64,000 bases of DNA from Sphingomonas gilva (lineage in GTDB: Bacteria > Pseudomonadota > Alphaproteobacteria > Sphingomonadales > Sphingomonadaceae): contig NZ_QWLV01000004.1 in the NCBI RefSeq assembly GCF_003515075.1, positions 62,001-126,000 on the forward strand, in the 5' to 3' direction. Below, in pieces: positions 44,406-54,277 of the stretch. Made by a program: the position numbers and the translations under genes. Position 1 is the stretch's first letter, and every line of letters starts with the position of its first letter. Below the pieces are notes generated by a model, which saw only the letters and a list, made by a program, of their open reading frames with translations, was not told where the DNA came from and made no database searches.

Positions 44406-45416
44406 ATGGACGCACGCGGTGGCATCGGTGGCAGCCTGCAAGGGCTTGATCTGCGCGCCGAGATCGATCGGCTGCGCAAGGAGCGCAACGCCGTCATCCT
44501 CGCGCATTACTACCAGAAGCCGGAGATCCAGGACCTCGCCGATTTCGTCGGCGACAGCCTCGACCTCTCCCGCAAGGCGCAGGCGACCGACGCCGATGTG
44601 ATCGCCTTTTGCGGCGTCCGCTTCATGGCGGAAACGGCGAAGATCCTGTCGCCCGAAAAGATCGTCGTGCTGCCCGACATGGACGCCGGCTGCTCGCTGG
44701 AGGACAGCTGCCCGCCCGAACAGTTCGCCGCCTTCCGCGCGCAGCATCCCGATCATATCGCGCTCACCTACATCAACTGCTCGGCGGCGGTGAAGGCGCT
44801 GTCGGACGTCATCGTCACCAGCAGCTCGGCGGAAAAGATCCTCAGCCAGATCCCGGCGGACCAGAAGATCATCTTCGGCCCGGACAAGCACCTGGGCGGC
44901 TATCTCGCGCGCAAGACCGGACGCGACATGCTGCTCTGGCCCGGCGTGTGCATCGTCCACGAGGCTTTCTCGGAAACCGAGCTCTTGAAGCTGAAGGCGC
45001 AGTTCCCCGACGCGCCCGTCGCCGCGCATCCCGAATGCCCCGCGCATGTGCTCGACCATGCGGATTATGTCGGCTCGACCAGCGGCATCCTCGAATTCGC
45101 CAAGACGATGCCGCAGGACACGCTGATCGTCGCGACCGAGCCGCACATCATCCACCAGATGGAAAAGGCGGTGCCGGAAAAGACCTTCATCGGCGCGCCC
45201 GGCGCGGACGGCAACTGCAACTGCAACATCTGCCCCTATATGGCGCTCAACACGATGGAGAAGCTCTACATCGCCCTGCGCGATCTCGAACCGCGCATCG
45301 AGATCGAGGAGGAGCTGCGCCTGAAGGCGAAGAAGAGCCTCGATGCGATGCTGGCGATGGCGTCGGCGACGGTGGGGATGGGCGATCTCGGGCCGGTGAA
45401 GGTCACCGGCGACTGA
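44406..45416 (+). CDS. nadA: Quinolinate synthase
   Basis: 336 residues from the ATG at 44406, after GGAGGATCG. [4Fe-4S] enzyme that condenses iminoaspartate with DHAP to quinolinate. Conserved motifs: [36 protein letters not shown], the HPEC cysteine, [10 protein letters not shown] and [13 protein letters not shown]. nadB, normally between nadA and nadC, is missing here. Confidence 0.97.
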   Translation: MDARGGIGGSLQGLDLRAEIDRLRKERNAVILAHYYQKPEIQDLADFVGDSLDLSRKAQATDADVIAFCGVRFMAETAKILSPEKIVVLPDMDAGCSLEDSCPPEQFAAFRAQHPDHIALTYINCSAAVKALSDVIVTSSSAEKILSQIPADQKIIFGPDKHLGGYLARKTGRDMLLWPGVCIVHEAFSETELLKLKAQFPDAPVAAHPECPAHVLDHADYVGSTSGILEFAKTMPQDTLIVATEPHIIHQMEKAVPEKTFIGAPGADGNCNCNICPYMALNTMEKLYIALRDLEPRIEIEEELRLKAKKSLDAMLAMASATVGMGDLGPVKVTGD

Positions 45417-45582
45417 TCGGCGCACGTTCCGCTTCACTGCCTCTGTCCTACATGGATCGATATGTGCAACATGGCGCGATGATCAGCCTTTCCTCTCTCC
45501 ACCGCCGCGGCACCGGGGCTCGGCCGGGGAGGGGAAGGGAGGTGGCGCCTAGTCTCACCTTCCTCACCTTCCGGCGCCCGGC

Positions 45583-46428
45583 ATGAGATTCGCGCTCGCA
45601 GGATTCGACCTCGACCGATTCGTTCGCGACACGCTGTCGGAGGATCTGGGAGAGGCCGGCGACATCACTTCCGCCGCCGTCATCCCGGCGGATGCCGTCT
45701 TCACCGGCGTGATGGACAGCCGCGAGGCGGCGACCATCGCAGGCTTGCCGTTGGCCGAGGCGTTCTTTCGCGCGCTCGATCCGGATGTGGAGATCGAGGC
45801 GCTGGTCGGCGAGGGGGAGCGCGTGCCGGCGGGCACCGATGTGATGCGGCTCAGGGGCAACGCCCGCGCGCTGCTCACCGCCGAGCGTTCGGCGCTCAAC
45901 ACCGTCCAGCACCTGACCGGCATCGCCACCATGACGCGCGCCTATGTCGACCGGATCGCCGGCACCGGCGCGATCCTGCTCGATACGCGCAAGACCATCC
46001 CCGGCCTGCGCCTGCTGGAGAAATATGCGACCCGCATGGGCGGCGCGACCAACCACCGCATGGGCCTGTGGGACGCGGCGATGATCAAGGACAACCATGT
46101 CGCGGTGGCGGGCGATATCGGCGAAGCGGTCCGGCGCGCGGCCGCGGCGGGGATCGAGCGGATCATCGTCGAGGTCGATTCGATCGACCAGATCGAGCCC
46201 GCGCTGGCGGCGGGCGCCACCCATCTGCTGCTCGACAACATGGCGCCGCCGATGCTGCGCGGCGCGGTGACGCTGGTCGGCGGCCGCGTGCCGACCGAGG
46301 CGTCGGGCGGCGTCCGGCTCGACACCATCCGCGCCATCGCGGAGACCGGCGTCACCTATATCTCGGTCGGCCGCCTCACCCAGTCCGCCCCCGCCGCCGA
46401 TATCGGGCTCGATTTCCAGGCGGCGTGA
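45583..46428 (+). CDS. nadC: Nicotinate-nucleotide pyrophosphorylase (quinolinate phosphoribosyltransferase)
   Basis: 281 residues. Converts quinolinate and PRPP to nicotinate mononucleotide. Motifs: EDLGEAGDITSAAVIP, ERSALNTVQHLTGIAT, LDTRKTIPGLRLLEKYA, NHRMGLWDAAMIKDNH and VEVDSIDQIEPAL. 166 bp after nadA. Its stop overlaps the RNase T2 start (TGATG). Confidence 0.97.
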   Translation: MRFALAGFDLDRFVRDTLSEDLGEAGDITSAAVIPADAVFTGVMDSREAATIAGLPLAEAFFRALDPDVEIEALVGEGERVPAGTDVMRLRGNARALLTAERSALNTVQHLTGIATMTRAYVDRIAGTGAILLDTRKTIPGLRLLEKYATRMGGATNHRMGLWDAAMIKDNHVAVAGDIGEAVRRAAAAGIERIIVEVDSIDQIEPALAAGATHLLLDNMAPPMLRGAVTLVGGRVPTEASGGVRLDTIRAIAETGVTYISVGRLTQSAPAADIGLDFQAA

Positions 46429-47129
46429 TGCGGTGGCTGGCGATCGGACTGGTTGTGCTCCCAGCGCCCGTCTTCGCGCAGACGCTGTCCTGCCCGATCC
46501 CGCGGGAGATTCCGCGCCCCTATGTCGAGCGCGTGCCCGATGACGAGGAGCCGGTGGTGCGGCCGGTCACCGGCTATGTCCTCGCGCTCAGCTGGTCGCC
46601 GCAATATTGCCGCGGCCGCGCGACCCGCCCGCGCGAGCGGCTGCAGTGCCGCGACGGCCGCTTCGGCTTCGTCCTCCACGGTCTCTGGCCGCAGGCGGCG
46701 GGCGGCGCCAATCCGCGCTGGTGCGCCTATGCGCCGCGCCTGCCCGAAGCGCTGATCCGCGAGAATCTCTGCATCAGCCCCTCGGCGCAGCTGATCCAGC
46801 ACCAATGGGCCAAGCACGGCACCTGCGCGACGACCGACGCCCGCGATTACCTGCGCGCCTCGAAGAAGCTCTACGCCAAGCTGCGCTATCCGGACATGGC
46901 GTCGCTGGCCCGTCGCGGTACGACCGTAGCCGGTTTCCGCCGCGCCTTCGCGCGCGCCAATCGCTGGCTGCCTGAAGCCAGCCTCGGCGTGGCGACGACG
47001 CGCGACGACTATCTGGTGGAGGTCAAGATCTGCCTCGACGCCGCCTTCCGGCCGCGGCGCTGCAACGCCTATGATCGCGGCCGCAACGCGAGCCGGCCGC
47101 TCAGGATACGGGCGGCTGGTCGATCGTGA
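46428..47129 (+). CDS. Secreted ribonuclease T2-family protein
   Basis: 233 residues with a signal peptide (to VFAQ). CAS-1 motif FVLHGLWPQ (His84) and CAS-2 motif HQWAKHGTC (His125, His130) are present; the residue that is usually the catalytic Glu after the first CAS-2 His is Gln126. Several Cys residues suggest disulfides. Such enzymes degrade RNA in the periplasm or outside the cell. Coupled to nadC by TGATG, which is unexpected. It overlaps the convergent DUF4112 gene by 29 bp. Confidence 0.9.
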   Translation: MRWLAIGLVVLPAPVFAQTLSCPIPREIPRPYVERVPDDEEPVVRPVTGYVLALSWSPQYCRGRATRPRERLQCRDGRFGFVLHGLWPQAAGGANPRWCAYAPRLPEALIRENLCISPSAQLIQHQWAKHGTCATTDARDYLRASKKLYAKLRYPDMASLARRGTTVAGFRRAFARANRWLPEASLGVATTRDDYLVEVKICLDAAFRPRRCNAYDRGRNASRPLRIRAAGRS

Positions 47130-47544
47130 CGGTGGCCGGATGATGCTTGTCCAGGTGCCGCTTGATGATGCGCAGGTTCTTGGTGTTGGATTTGTAAGCG
47201 AGGTCGAACAGGTCGCCGACCACCGGCACCGCGCCGACCAGCGTGTCGATGCCGATATGCCCCGCCATGCGTGCCAGCTGGAATTTGGACATGCCCAGGT
47301 TGCGGCCCTCCCAGACGATCCATGCGCCCATCGCCGCGGTGACGAAGTCGCCGACCACCGGCACAAGGCCCACCACGGTGTCCAGACCGACGCGGAATTT
47401 CGTGCCGGGGATGGTGAACAGGCCCTCCAGCAACTGCTCCATCGCCTCCACCCGCTGGCGGACCGACGCCGGGTCGCGGCCGATCTGCGGGAGGGATTTG
47501 GCGAGGCCCTCGATCGTGTCGGGGCCGAAGGGAGCGCGTGTCAT
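47101..47544 (-). CDS. DUF4112 family membrane protein
   Basis: 147 residues. The core has two repeated GVDTxVGLVPVVGD-like segments (FRVGLDTVVGLVPVVGDFVTAAMGAWIVW and IGIDTLVGAVPVVGDLFDLAYK), which define DUF4112, followed by a KSNTKNLRIIKRHL tail. Probably two membrane-inserted hairpins. Function unknown. 6 bp downstream of the peptide-binding lipoprotein gene, same strand. Confidence 0.9.
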   Translation of the reverse strand: MTRAPFGPDTIEGLAKSLPQIGRDPASVRQRVEAMEQLLEGLFTIPGTKFRVGLDTVVGLVPVVGDFVTAAMGAWIVWEGRNLGMSKFQLARMAGHIGIDTLVGAVPVVGDLFDLAYKSNTKNLRIIKRHLDKHHPATVTIDQPPVS

Positions 47545-47550
47545 GCCCTG

Positions 47551-49017
47551 TCAGTTGGTGTCGGCGCGCAGGTGATTCAACGGGTGCACCCCGCGCGGGT
47601 TGGCGGTCCATTGCCGCAGCCGCTGCGACACCAGCGACCAGCGCAAGGGGCGGGCGAGGGGGATGAACGCCGCGTCGGCGGTCACCGCCGCGTCGGCCTC
47701 GGCGATCCGCGCGGCGCGGTCCGCCATCGTCGGCGCGTCGCGCGCCGCCTCCAGCGCGAAGCTCGGCACCTCGCTGCACAGCCGGCACGCCTGCATCAGG
47801 AACCAGCGGGCATTGTCATGGGGTGCCACCATGTCGATCAGCCGCAGATCGGCGTCCGCGCTTTCGTCGACGCGTTCGACGGTCAGCCCGATGGCGCGCA
47901 GATCGGCGGCGATGCGCGCGAAGACCAGATTGCTTCCCGGCCCATCGGGCAGCGCCAGGCGGAGCGCGGGAGGATCGCCGTTGGCCGCGCGCCACACCGC
48001 CACCCGCGCCGCCGCCGCCAGACGGCGATCATTGGGGGAGGCGCTGATCCAGGCCGGCGGAACCGGCGGGCGGGCCGATTCATATTGCTCGGGCAGGATC
48101 GCCGTCTCCGCCTGCCAACTCGGCCCCAGCATCTCGACCAGCGCGGCGCGGTCGATCGCCATGGCGATCGCGGCGCGATCCTCGGGCGCCGCCAGAAATC
48201 CCTCGCGCTCGACGATCGCCAGCCCGAACAGGCCGGCGACCTGCTCGACGCGCAGACTGGCCGGATCGATCTCGACCTGGTCGAGCAGCGGCCAGTCGGC
48301 GAAGGTGCCGCCGGTCACCATGTCCGATTGGCGCGTGACGAAGCGGGCGATGGCCCGCGCCGCCCGCTCGCCGTGGAGGATGACGGTCTCGCGCGGATCG
48401 ACTTCCGCGCCCGCTTCGGGCGGATCGTCGAGGCTGGGCGTCGGCGTCAGCGTCACCGAGCGGCGATCACGCTCGGCGATCTCGAACGGGCCGCTGCCGT
48501 CCAGCGTCTTCAGGTCGAAGATCGCCAGTTCGGGTTGTGCGAACAGCTTGAGCAGCTCTGGGCGCGGCGACCGCAGCCGCACCTCGATCACCTCGGGCGT
48601 CATCTCGACGATCTCGTCGATCGCGCCCAGCGAGGATTTGAGCGGGTTGCGCGATCCCGGCGCGATCGCCGCGCGCAGCCGGGCGACGACGGCGTCGGCG
48701 GTGACCTTCTCGCCGTCCGCCCAGCGCGCGTCGCGCAGGCGGAAGATGTAGCTCATGCCGTCGTCGATCACGATCCACCGGGCGGCGAGACCCGGCTCGA
48801 CCTGTCCGGCGGCGTCGAAGCGCACCAGCCCCTGCGCGGTCGCCTGCATCAACTGGCGCGACGGCTCGCCGATCGACCGGCGCGACGGGGCGACCAGCTG
48901 CGGCGCTTCGCCTATCACGCTGACGGTCACGGGCCCCAGATCGCTGCGCCGGTCGCAGCCGGCGAGGGCGGCCATGAGACCAAGTCCGGCAAGAACATGA
49001 GAACGGAATCGCGCCAT
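47551..49017 (-). CDS. Peptide/nickel-type ABC transporter substrate-binding lipoprotein (SBP family 5)
   Basis: 488 residues from the ATG at 49017 (AGGG upstream; the frame is open nine codons further). Lipobox ALAGC. Family 5 features: ATAQGLVRFDAAGQVEPGLAARWIVIDDGMSYIFRLRDARWADGEKVTADAVVARL, and a C-terminal AARIAEADAAVTADAAFIPLARPLRWSLV. No permease or ATPase gene is nearby, so it is an orphan binding protein, or it serves a transporter elsewhere. Shorter and more degenerate in the middle than typical OppA. Confidence 0.82.
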   Translation of the reverse strand: MARFRSHVLAGLGLMAALAGCDRRSDLGPVTVSVIGEAPQLVAPSRRSIGEPSRQLMQATAQGLVRFDAAGQVEPGLAARWIVIDDGMSYIFRLRDARWADGEKVTADAVVARLRAAIAPGSRNPLKSSLGAIDEIVEMTPEVIEVRLRSPRPELLKLFAQPELAIFDLKTLDGSGPFEIAERDRRSVTLTPTPSLDDPPEAGAEVDPRETVILHGERAARAIARFVTRQSDMVTGGTFADWPLLDQVEIDPASLRVEQVAGLFGLAIVEREGFLAAPEDRAAIAMAIDRAALVEMLGPSWQAETAILPEQYESARPPVPPAWISASPNDRRLAAAARVAVWRAANGDPPALRLALPDGPGSNLVFARIAADLRAIGLTVERVDESADADLRLIDMVAPHDNARWFLMQACRLCSEVPSFALEAARDAPTMADRAARIAEADAAVTADAAFIPLARPLRWSLVSQRLRQWTANPRGVHPLNHLRADTN

Positions 49018-49079
49018 GCGCGCCCTCATGCCATCGCGGGCCAAGCGACGCCACCCGGCTGGGGTTCATGCCGAAAGGC

Positions 49080-49166
49080 TGGTGCGGACGGTGGGACTCG
49101 AACCCACACTCCCGTTGGGGAAGCGGATTTTAAGTCCGCTGCGTCTACCGGTTTCGCCACGTCCGC
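49080..49166 (-). tRNA. tRNA-Leu (anticodon TAA)
   Basis: 87 nt with encoded CCA. Acceptor GCGGACG/CGTCCGC, anticodon stem GCGGA/TCCGC around CTTAAAA (anticodon TAA), a long variable arm (class II) and T arm GTGGG-TTCGAGT-CCCAC. It lies between ihfB and the SBP gene on the same strand. Confidence 0.96.
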
Positions 49167-49216
49167 ATGGGCGCGTCGTGGCGCGGGGAGAGGGGCGCCG
49201 TCAACTCACTCGTCGA

Positions 49217-49495
49217 TCAGACGTTGAGGCGCGCGCGCATTTCCTTGCCGGGCTTGAAATAGGGCACCCGCTTGGCGGTGACCGCGACGGCCGCGCCCGT
49301 GCGGGGGTTCCGCCCGGTGCGCGCGTCGCGCGCGCGGGTGGAAAAGGCGCCGAAGCCGCGCAGTTCGACGCGGCCGTTCTCCGCCAGGCGTTCGGACACG
49401 CTGTCGAAGAAGCACGCCACGATCCGCTCGACATCGCCGTGCGACAGATCGGTATTCTCTTCGGCAATGGCCTTGATCAATTCCGACCGGATCAT
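49217..49495 (-). CDS. ihfB: Integration host factor, beta subunit
   Basis: 92 residues, HU/IHF fold. [55 protein letters not shown] and [13 protein letters not shown]. The RNPRTG arm tip carries the DNA-intercalating proline. It follows rpsA in the conserved rpsA-ihfB order, after a hairpin at 49648-49687. Confidence 0.96.
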   Translation of the reverse strand: MIRSELIKAIAEENTDLSHGDVERIVACFFDSVSERLAENGRVELRGFGAFSTRARDARTGRNPRTGAAVAVTAKRVPYFKPGKEMRARLNV

Positions 49496-49647
49496 TCCGC
49501 CCTCCTCGGCTGGATTTATACGCCCGACATGAACCGAATCTGGCCCGTGTCAATCGGGGAAAGTTACGCGGGCGTATCGAAGCAGCACGCTAGCTGCTAA
49601 GCCCACGAATCTATAGGCGAATTGCGACACGCCGCCGCTTCGATGCG

Positions 49648-49687
49648 ACGAAGAAGGGCGGGCCGCGCCGTAACGCGACCCGCCCCG
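49648..49687 (-). terminator. Hairpin terminator after rpsA
   Basis: On the minus strand GGGCGGGTCGCG-TTAC-GGCGCGGCCCGCCC followed by TTCTTCG. A strong stem but weak T run; it partly separates rpsA from ihfB. Confidence 0.65.
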
Positions 49688-49709
49688 TCCCCGGCTTCGC
49701 GGCCGCGGA

Positions 49710-51428
49710 TTACTTCTTCGAATCGTCCCCGCCGGAGCGCGCCTTCAGCGCCTCGCCGAGGATGTCGCCCAGCGACGCGCCCGAATCGGATGAGCCATAC
49801 TGCGCCACCGCCTGCTTCTCTTCGGAGATCTGCATCGCCTTGACCGAGAAGGTCGGCTTCTTCGAACGATCGAAGCCGGTGACCATCGCGTCGAACTTCT
49901 GGCCGACCTGATAGCGCTCGGGACGCTGCTCGTCGCGGTCGCGGCCGAGATCGGTGCGCTTGATGAAGCCGGTCGCGCCGTCGTCGCCCGCCTGCACCTC
50001 GAGACCGCCGTCGCGGACCTCGAGCACGGTGACGGTGACGATCGCGTTCTTCGCGAGCTTCGAGCCATCGGCCGCCCCGGCGACCGGTGCGCCGCGCTCA
50101 AGCTGCTTCATGCCGAGCGAGATGCGCTCCTTCTCGACATCCACGTCGAGCACGACCGCCTGCACGGTCTCGCCCTTGCGGTGCAGGTTGAGCGCGTCCT
50201 CGCCCGAGATGCCCCAGGCGATGTCGGACATGTGGACCATGCCGTCGACGTCGCCGTCCAGGCCGATGAACAGGCCGAACTCGGTCGCGTTCTTGACCTC
50301 GCCCTCGACGGTCGAGCCGACCGGATGTGCCTCGGCGAAGGCCTCCCACGGATTGTGGATCGCCTGCTTGAGGCCGAGCGAGATGCGGCGCTTGTCCGAA
50401 TCGACCTCGAGCACCACGACGTCGACCTCCTGCGAGGTCGAGACGATCTTGCCCGGGTGGACGTTCTTCTTGGTCCAGCTCATCTCCGACACGTGGACCA
50501 GGCCCTCGATGCCGGGCTCCAGCTCGACGAAGGCGCCATATTCGGTGATGTTGGTGACGCGGCCGGAGAGCTTCGCGCCGACCGGGTACTTCTCCGCGGC
50601 GCCGTCCCACGGATCGCTTTCGAGCTGCTTCATGCCGAGCGAGATGCGCTGCGTGTCGCGGTTGATGCGGATGATCTGCACGCGGACGGTGTCGCCGATG
50701 TTGATCATCTCGCTCGGATGGCCGACGCGCTTGTAGGAGAGGTCGGTGACGTGCAGCAGCCCGTCGATGCCGCCCAAGTCGACGAACGCGCCGTAATCGG
50801 TGATGTTCTTGACCACGCCGTCGATGATCTGGCCCTCGGCCAGCGTCTGGATCAGGCCGGTGCGCTGCTCGGCGCGGGTCTCCTCGAGCACCGCGCGGCG
50901 CGAGACGACGATGTTGCCGCGCTTCCTGTCCATCTTCAGGATCTGGAAGGGCTGGGGGATGTCCATCAGCGGGGTGACGTCGCGGACCGGGCGGATGTCC
51001 ACCTGGCTGCCCGGCAGGAACGCCACGGCGCCGCCCAGATCGACGGTGAAGCCGCCCTTGACGCGGCCGAAGATCACGCCCTCGACGCGCTTCTCCTCGC
51101 CGAACTCGCTTTCCAGCTTGTCCCACGCGGCCTCGCGGCGGGCGCGGTCGCGCGAGAGCATCGCCTCGCCGTTCGCATTCTCGACGCGGTCGACATAGAC
51201 CTCGACCTCGTCGCCGACCTTCAGGTCCGCCTTCTGGCCGGGGCTGGCGAACTCGCGCAGCGGCACGCGGCCTTCGGATTTCAGGCCGACGTCGATCACG
51301 GCCAGGTCGTTCTCGATTCCGGTGACGGTGCCCTTGACGACGTGGCCCTCGAAACTGTCGGCGCCGCCGAGCGTCTCTTCGAGCATTTTCGCGAAATCGT
51401 CGCGCGTCGGATTGGTCATGGTTGCCAT
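49710..51428 (-). CDS. rpsA: 30S ribosomal protein S1
   Basis: 572 residues from the ATG at 51428 (MATMTNPTRDDF); ATGs at 51437 and 51419 are also in frame. Six S1 (OB-fold) repeats can be followed by recurring ...DYGAFVDLGGIDGLLHVTDLSYKRV and NITEYGAFVELEPGIEGLVHVSEMSW type blocks. The first two repeats are degenerate, as usual for the ribosome-binding part. It delivers mRNA to the 30S subunit. Block aroA-cmk-rpsA-ihfB is the standard proteobacterial order. Confidence 0.98.
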   Translation of the reverse strand: MATMTNPTRDDFAKMLEETLGGADSFEGHVVKGTVTGIENDLAVIDVGLKSEGRVPLREFASPGQKADLKVGDEVEVYVDRVENANGEAMLSRDRARREAAWDKLESEFGEEKRVEGVIFGRVKGGFTVDLGGAVAFLPGSQVDIRPVRDVTPLMDIPQPFQILKMDRKRGNIVVSRRAVLEETRAEQRTGLIQTLAEGQIIDGVVKNITDYGAFVDLGGIDGLLHVTDLSYKRVGHPSEMINIGDTVRVQIIRINRDTQRISLGMKQLESDPWDGAAEKYPVGAKLSGRVTNITEYGAFVELEPGIEGLVHVSEMSWTKKNVHPGKIVSTSQEVDVVVLEVDSDKRRISLGLKQAIHNPWEAFAEAHPVGSTVEGEVKNATEFGLFIGLDGDVDGMVHMSDIAWGISGEDALNLHRKGETVQAVVLDVDVEKERISLGMKQLERGAPVAGAADGSKLAKNAIVTVTVLEVRDGGLEVQAGDDGATGFIKRTDLGRDRDEQRPERYQVGQKFDAMVTGFDRSKKPTFSVKAMQISEEKQAVAQYGSSDSGASLGDILGEALKARSGGDDSKK

Positions 51429-51565
51429 ATGGCTCAACTGTCCTCAGTCATTGTTTCCGGCCAGCCGGTTGGGTCCGGCGGTCTTGGCCTCACACCCGCC
51501 CGCGGCCGCATGCCGCGCACGGAATCCGCGCGAAGTGGCGCATTCGCGGCAGGTTCGTCCCAAGC

Positions 51566-51585
51566 GAAAAGGGCGCGTGAGCCCT
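51566..51585 (-). terminator. Weak hairpin with T run between cmk and rpsA
   Basis: On the minus strand AGGGC-TCACGC-GCCCT followed by TTTCG. A short stem, 45 bp after the cmk stop; may attenuate read-through into rpsA. Confidence 0.45.
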
Positions 51586-51630
51586 ATCGGCAACGCCGAT
51601 GGCCAACGCGCCTCGCTGCGGTGCGCCTTG

Positions 51631-52260
51631 TCAGGCCGCTGCCGCTGTCCGAGCCTCCACGAGCGCGACCGCCCGCTGGATCGCGGCGTCTATAGAGAGG
51701 AAGCTGGTATCGAGCAATACCGCGTCGTCGGCCGGTTTCAGCGGCGCGGTGGCCCGCGCCATGTCGCGCGCGTCGCGCTCGCGGATGTCGGCGAGCACCT
51801 TGTCGAAGCTGACGAAGCTGCCGCGCCGCTGCAGCTCGGCATGGCGCCGCTGGGCGCGGATGCGCGGGGTCGCCTTGACGAACAGCTTCACCTCCGCCTC
51901 GGGCGCGATCACGGTGCCGATGTCGCGCCCGTCGAGCACCGCGCCGCCGGGCTGGCGGGCGAACTTGCGCTGGCGGTTGAGCAAAGCGGCGCGGACCAGC
52001 GGGTGGGCCGAGACCTGCGACGCGGCGCGCCCCGCCTCGTCGCCGCGCAGCTCGGGATCGTCGAACAGCGCCTCGTCGAAATCGACCGCGGCCATCGCGT
52101 GCGCCTCGTTCTCCGGGTTGGCGCCCTCGCGCAGCACCGTCAGGCCGACCGCGCGATAGAGCAGGCCGGTGTCGAGATGGGGCAGGCCATAGCGCTTGGC
52201 CAATGCGCGGGCGATCGTGCCCTTGCCCGACGCGGCGGGCCCATCGACGGCAATGATCAT
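51631..52260 (-). CDS. cmk: Cytidylate kinase
   Basis: 209 residues from the ATG at 52260 ([17 protein letters not shown]). P-loop [22 protein letters not shown] for the nucleotide, the [17 protein letters not shown] segment and RRHAEL in the lid. Phosphorylates CMP/dCMP. 13 bp downstream of aroA. Confidence 0.97.
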   Translation of the reverse strand: MIIAVDGPAASGKGTIARALAKRYGLPHLDTGLLYRAVGLTVLREGANPENEAHAMAAVDFDEALFDDPELRGDEAGRAASQVSAHPLVRAALLNRQRKFARQPGGAVLDGRDIGTVIAPEAEVKLFVKATPRIRAQRRHAELQRRGSFVSFDKVLADIRERDARDMARATAPLKPADDAVLLDTSFLSIDAAIQRAVALVEARTAAAA

Positions 52261-52273
52261 GAAGGGTTCGAAC

Positions 52274-53602
52274 TCAGTTTTGCAGATGTGCGAGCAACTC
52301 GAAGAAATCCGGAAAGCTGGTGGCCACCGGCGCGGCATCGTCGATGCTGATGGGCTTGGCGGCGTGAAGTCCAGCCACCGCGAAGCTCATTGCGATACGA
52401 TGGTCGAGTTTCGAGGCGACCTGCGCGTCCCCCGGGAACCCGTCGCCGTCGCGGCCTTCGATGATCAGGCCGTCCGGCAGTTCCTCGCAGGCGACGCCGA
52501 TCGCGCGGAGCCCCTCGGCCATCGTTGCGATCCGGTCCGATTCCTTGACGCGCAGCTCCTCGATCCCGCGGATCTCGGTGCGGCCCCTCGCCAGCGCGGC
52601 GGCGACGAACAGCACCGGATATTCGTCGATCATGCTGGGCGCGAGCGCGGGATCCGGGTCGGCGGCGACAAGCGGCGCGTGGCGCACGATCAGATCGGCC
52701 ACCGGCTCGCCGCCGACGCTGCGCGCATCGACCTCCTCGATGTCCGCGCCCATCGCGCGGAGCGCCGTGAACACGCCGCTGCGGGTCGGGTTCAGCCCGA
52801 CATTGGCGATGCGCACCTCGCTGCCCGGCACGATGCTGGCGGCGACGGCGAAGAAGGCGGCCGAGGAGGGATCGCCGGGGACGGCTATCTGCTGCGGCTT
52901 CAGCTCCGCCTCGCCGACAAGCGAGATGACGCGCGCGCCCTCTTCATCGATCTCGACCGACAAATCGGCGCCGAACCCGGCCAGCATCCGCTCGCTATGG
53001 TCGCGCGTCGCGACGGGCTCGATCACGCGGGTGATGCCGGGCGCATTGACGCCGGCGAGCAGCACCGCCGACTTCACCTGCGCGGAGGCGACGGGCAGCC
53101 GGTAGGAAATCGGCACCGCCGGGCACAGCCCGCGCACCATCAGCGGCAGGCGGCCTCCGGGGCTGGCGGTAATGTCGGCGCCCATCGTCGCCAGCGGATC
53201 GATCACGCGGCCCATCGGGCGCTTCGACAGCGATGCGTCGCCGATGAAGGTCGCCGTGATCGGGTGGCTCGCGACCAAGCCCATCAGCAGCCGGGTCGAG
53301 GTGCCCGAATTGCCCATGTCGAGCGCGCTTTCGGGCTGGAGCAATCCGCCGACGCCGACGCCGTGGACGCGCCAGACGCCATCGCCGCCGCGCATGATAT
53401 CGGCGCCCATCGCCCGCATCGCGGCGGCGGTGGCGAGCACGTCCTCGCCCTCCAGCAGGCCTTCGATCCGGCTTTCGCCGACCGCGAGCGCGGAGAGCAT
53501 CAGCGCGCGGTGGCTGATCGACTTGTCGCCCGGCACGCGGACGGTCCCGCGCAAGGGGCCGGGTGCGGAAATGACGCGCGGTTGCGGTGCGGGATGGGTC
53601 AT
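52274..53602 (-). CDS. aroA: 3-phosphoshikimate 1-carboxyvinyltransferase (EPSP synthase, class II)
   Basis: 442 residues from the ATG at 53602. Sixth shikimate-pathway step. [70 protein letters not shown] and [11 protein letters not shown]. The overall pattern follows class II enzymes (as in Agrobacterium CP4), but the residue that is Ala in CP4 within the GNxxT loop is Gly here. Upstream gene of the aroA-cmk-rpsA block. Confidence 0.97.
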   Translation of the reverse strand: MTHPAPQPRVISAPGPLRGTVRVPGDKSISHRALMLSALAVGESRIEGLLEGEDVLATAAAMRAMGADIMRGGDGVWRVHGVGVGGLLQPESALDMGNSGTSTRLLMGLVASHPITATFIGDASLSKRPMGRVIDPLATMGADITASPGGRLPLMVRGLCPAVPISYRLPVASAQVKSAVLLAGVNAPGITRVIEPVATRDHSERMLAGFGADLSVEIDEEGARVISLVGEAELKPQQIAVPGDPSSAAFFAVAASIVPGSEVRIANVGLNPTRSGVFTALRAMGADIEEVDARSVGGEPVADLIVRHAPLVAADPDPALAPSMIDEYPVLFVAAALARGRTEIRGIEELRVKESDRIATMAEGLRAIGVACEELPDGLIIEGRDGDGFPGDAQVASKLDHRIAMSFAVAGLHAAKPISIDDAAPVATSFPDFFELLAHLQN

Positions 53603-53703
53603 CGGCGCGGGCTTTTGACAGCGCGCTTTCGCTATGGCAAGGCGCGCCCCTGTTCGGCGGGCCTGGCTCGCTATCCCACATAATCCGAAGGACAAGACGG
53701 CTC

Positions 53704-54030
53704 ATGGTGAAGCCTGAATGGGGCACGAAGCGGACCTGCCCGAAATGCGCCACCCGATTCTACGATCTGGGTGAGGAGGATCCGGTGGTCTGCATCAGCT
53801 GCGGCGCCAAGTGGGAGCCGGAGCCCGTGCTCAAGTCGAAGCAGCCGCTGCCCTTCGACGCGCCCAAGAAGGAGCTGGAGAAGGACAAGGCCGACGACAG
53901 CGACCTGGATAGCGATGACGAGGATCTGGACATCGCCGAAGACGAGGAACCCTCGCCCGACGACGAGGTCGATCTCGGCGGCGACGACGATCTGGGCGTC
54001 GTGACCAACGACGACGACGAAGAAAGCTGA
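53704..54030 (+). CDS. TIGR02300 'FYDLN acid' family protein
   Basis: 108 residues from the ATG at 53704. Starts MVKPEWGTKRTCPKCATRFYDLGEEDPVVCISCGAKW: a zinc-ribbon-like pair of CxxC motifs around the FYDL signature. The C-terminal half is strongly acidic (runs of Asp/Glu). Typical of alphaproteobacteria; function unknown. Divergent from aroA with 101 bp between starts. Confidence 0.92.
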   Translation: MVKPEWGTKRTCPKCATRFYDLGEEDPVVCISCGAKWEPEPVLKSKQPLPFDAPKKELEKDKADDSDLDSDDEDLDIAEDEEPSPDDEVDLGGDDDLGVVTNDDDEES

Positions 54031-54087
54031 TAAAGCCGATTGCATCGGCGGCGGCGCTTCGCTAGGGGCGTCGCCTTGCCAGCGGAT

Positions 54088-54163
54088 GGGGCCGTAGCTC
54101 AGCTGGGAGAGCGCTGCAATGGCATTGCAGAGGTCAGGGGTTCGATCCCCCTCGGCTCCACCA
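54088..54163 (+). tRNA. tRNA-Ala (anticodon GGC)
   Basis: 76 nt with encoded CCA. Acceptor GGGGCCG/CGGCTCC (one G-T pair), anticodon stem CTGCA/TGCAG around ATGGCAT (anticodon GGC), T arm CAGGG-TTCGATC-CCCCT region. 57 bp after the FYDLN gene. Confidence 0.96.
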
Positions 54164-54226
54164 TCCCCTCTTGATTTCAATCAATGAGAATCCCGGCTGG
54201 TCGCCGCTCTATCGCGGCGAGCGGCC

Positions 54227-54251
54227 GGAACGTGTGCCCGTCTGACCGGTT
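54227..54251 (+). promoter_or_regulatory. EcfG-type promoter of the SRPBCC-ADH-SDR operon
   Basis: GGAAC at 54227-54231 and GGTT at 54248-54251, spaced 16 bp, 27 bp before the first start codon. Matches the GGAAC-N16-CGTT consensus except one base in the -10 part. Supports general-stress control of the three downstream genes. Confidence 0.6.
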
Positions 54252-54277
54252 CTTCCTTGATTCAAGGAGACCCGCAG

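Noticed and set aside
52255..52300. tRNA-like GGTTCGAAC stretch near the cmk start
   Set aside because: No acceptor, D or anticodon arms can be formed around it; it is inside and between coding sequences.
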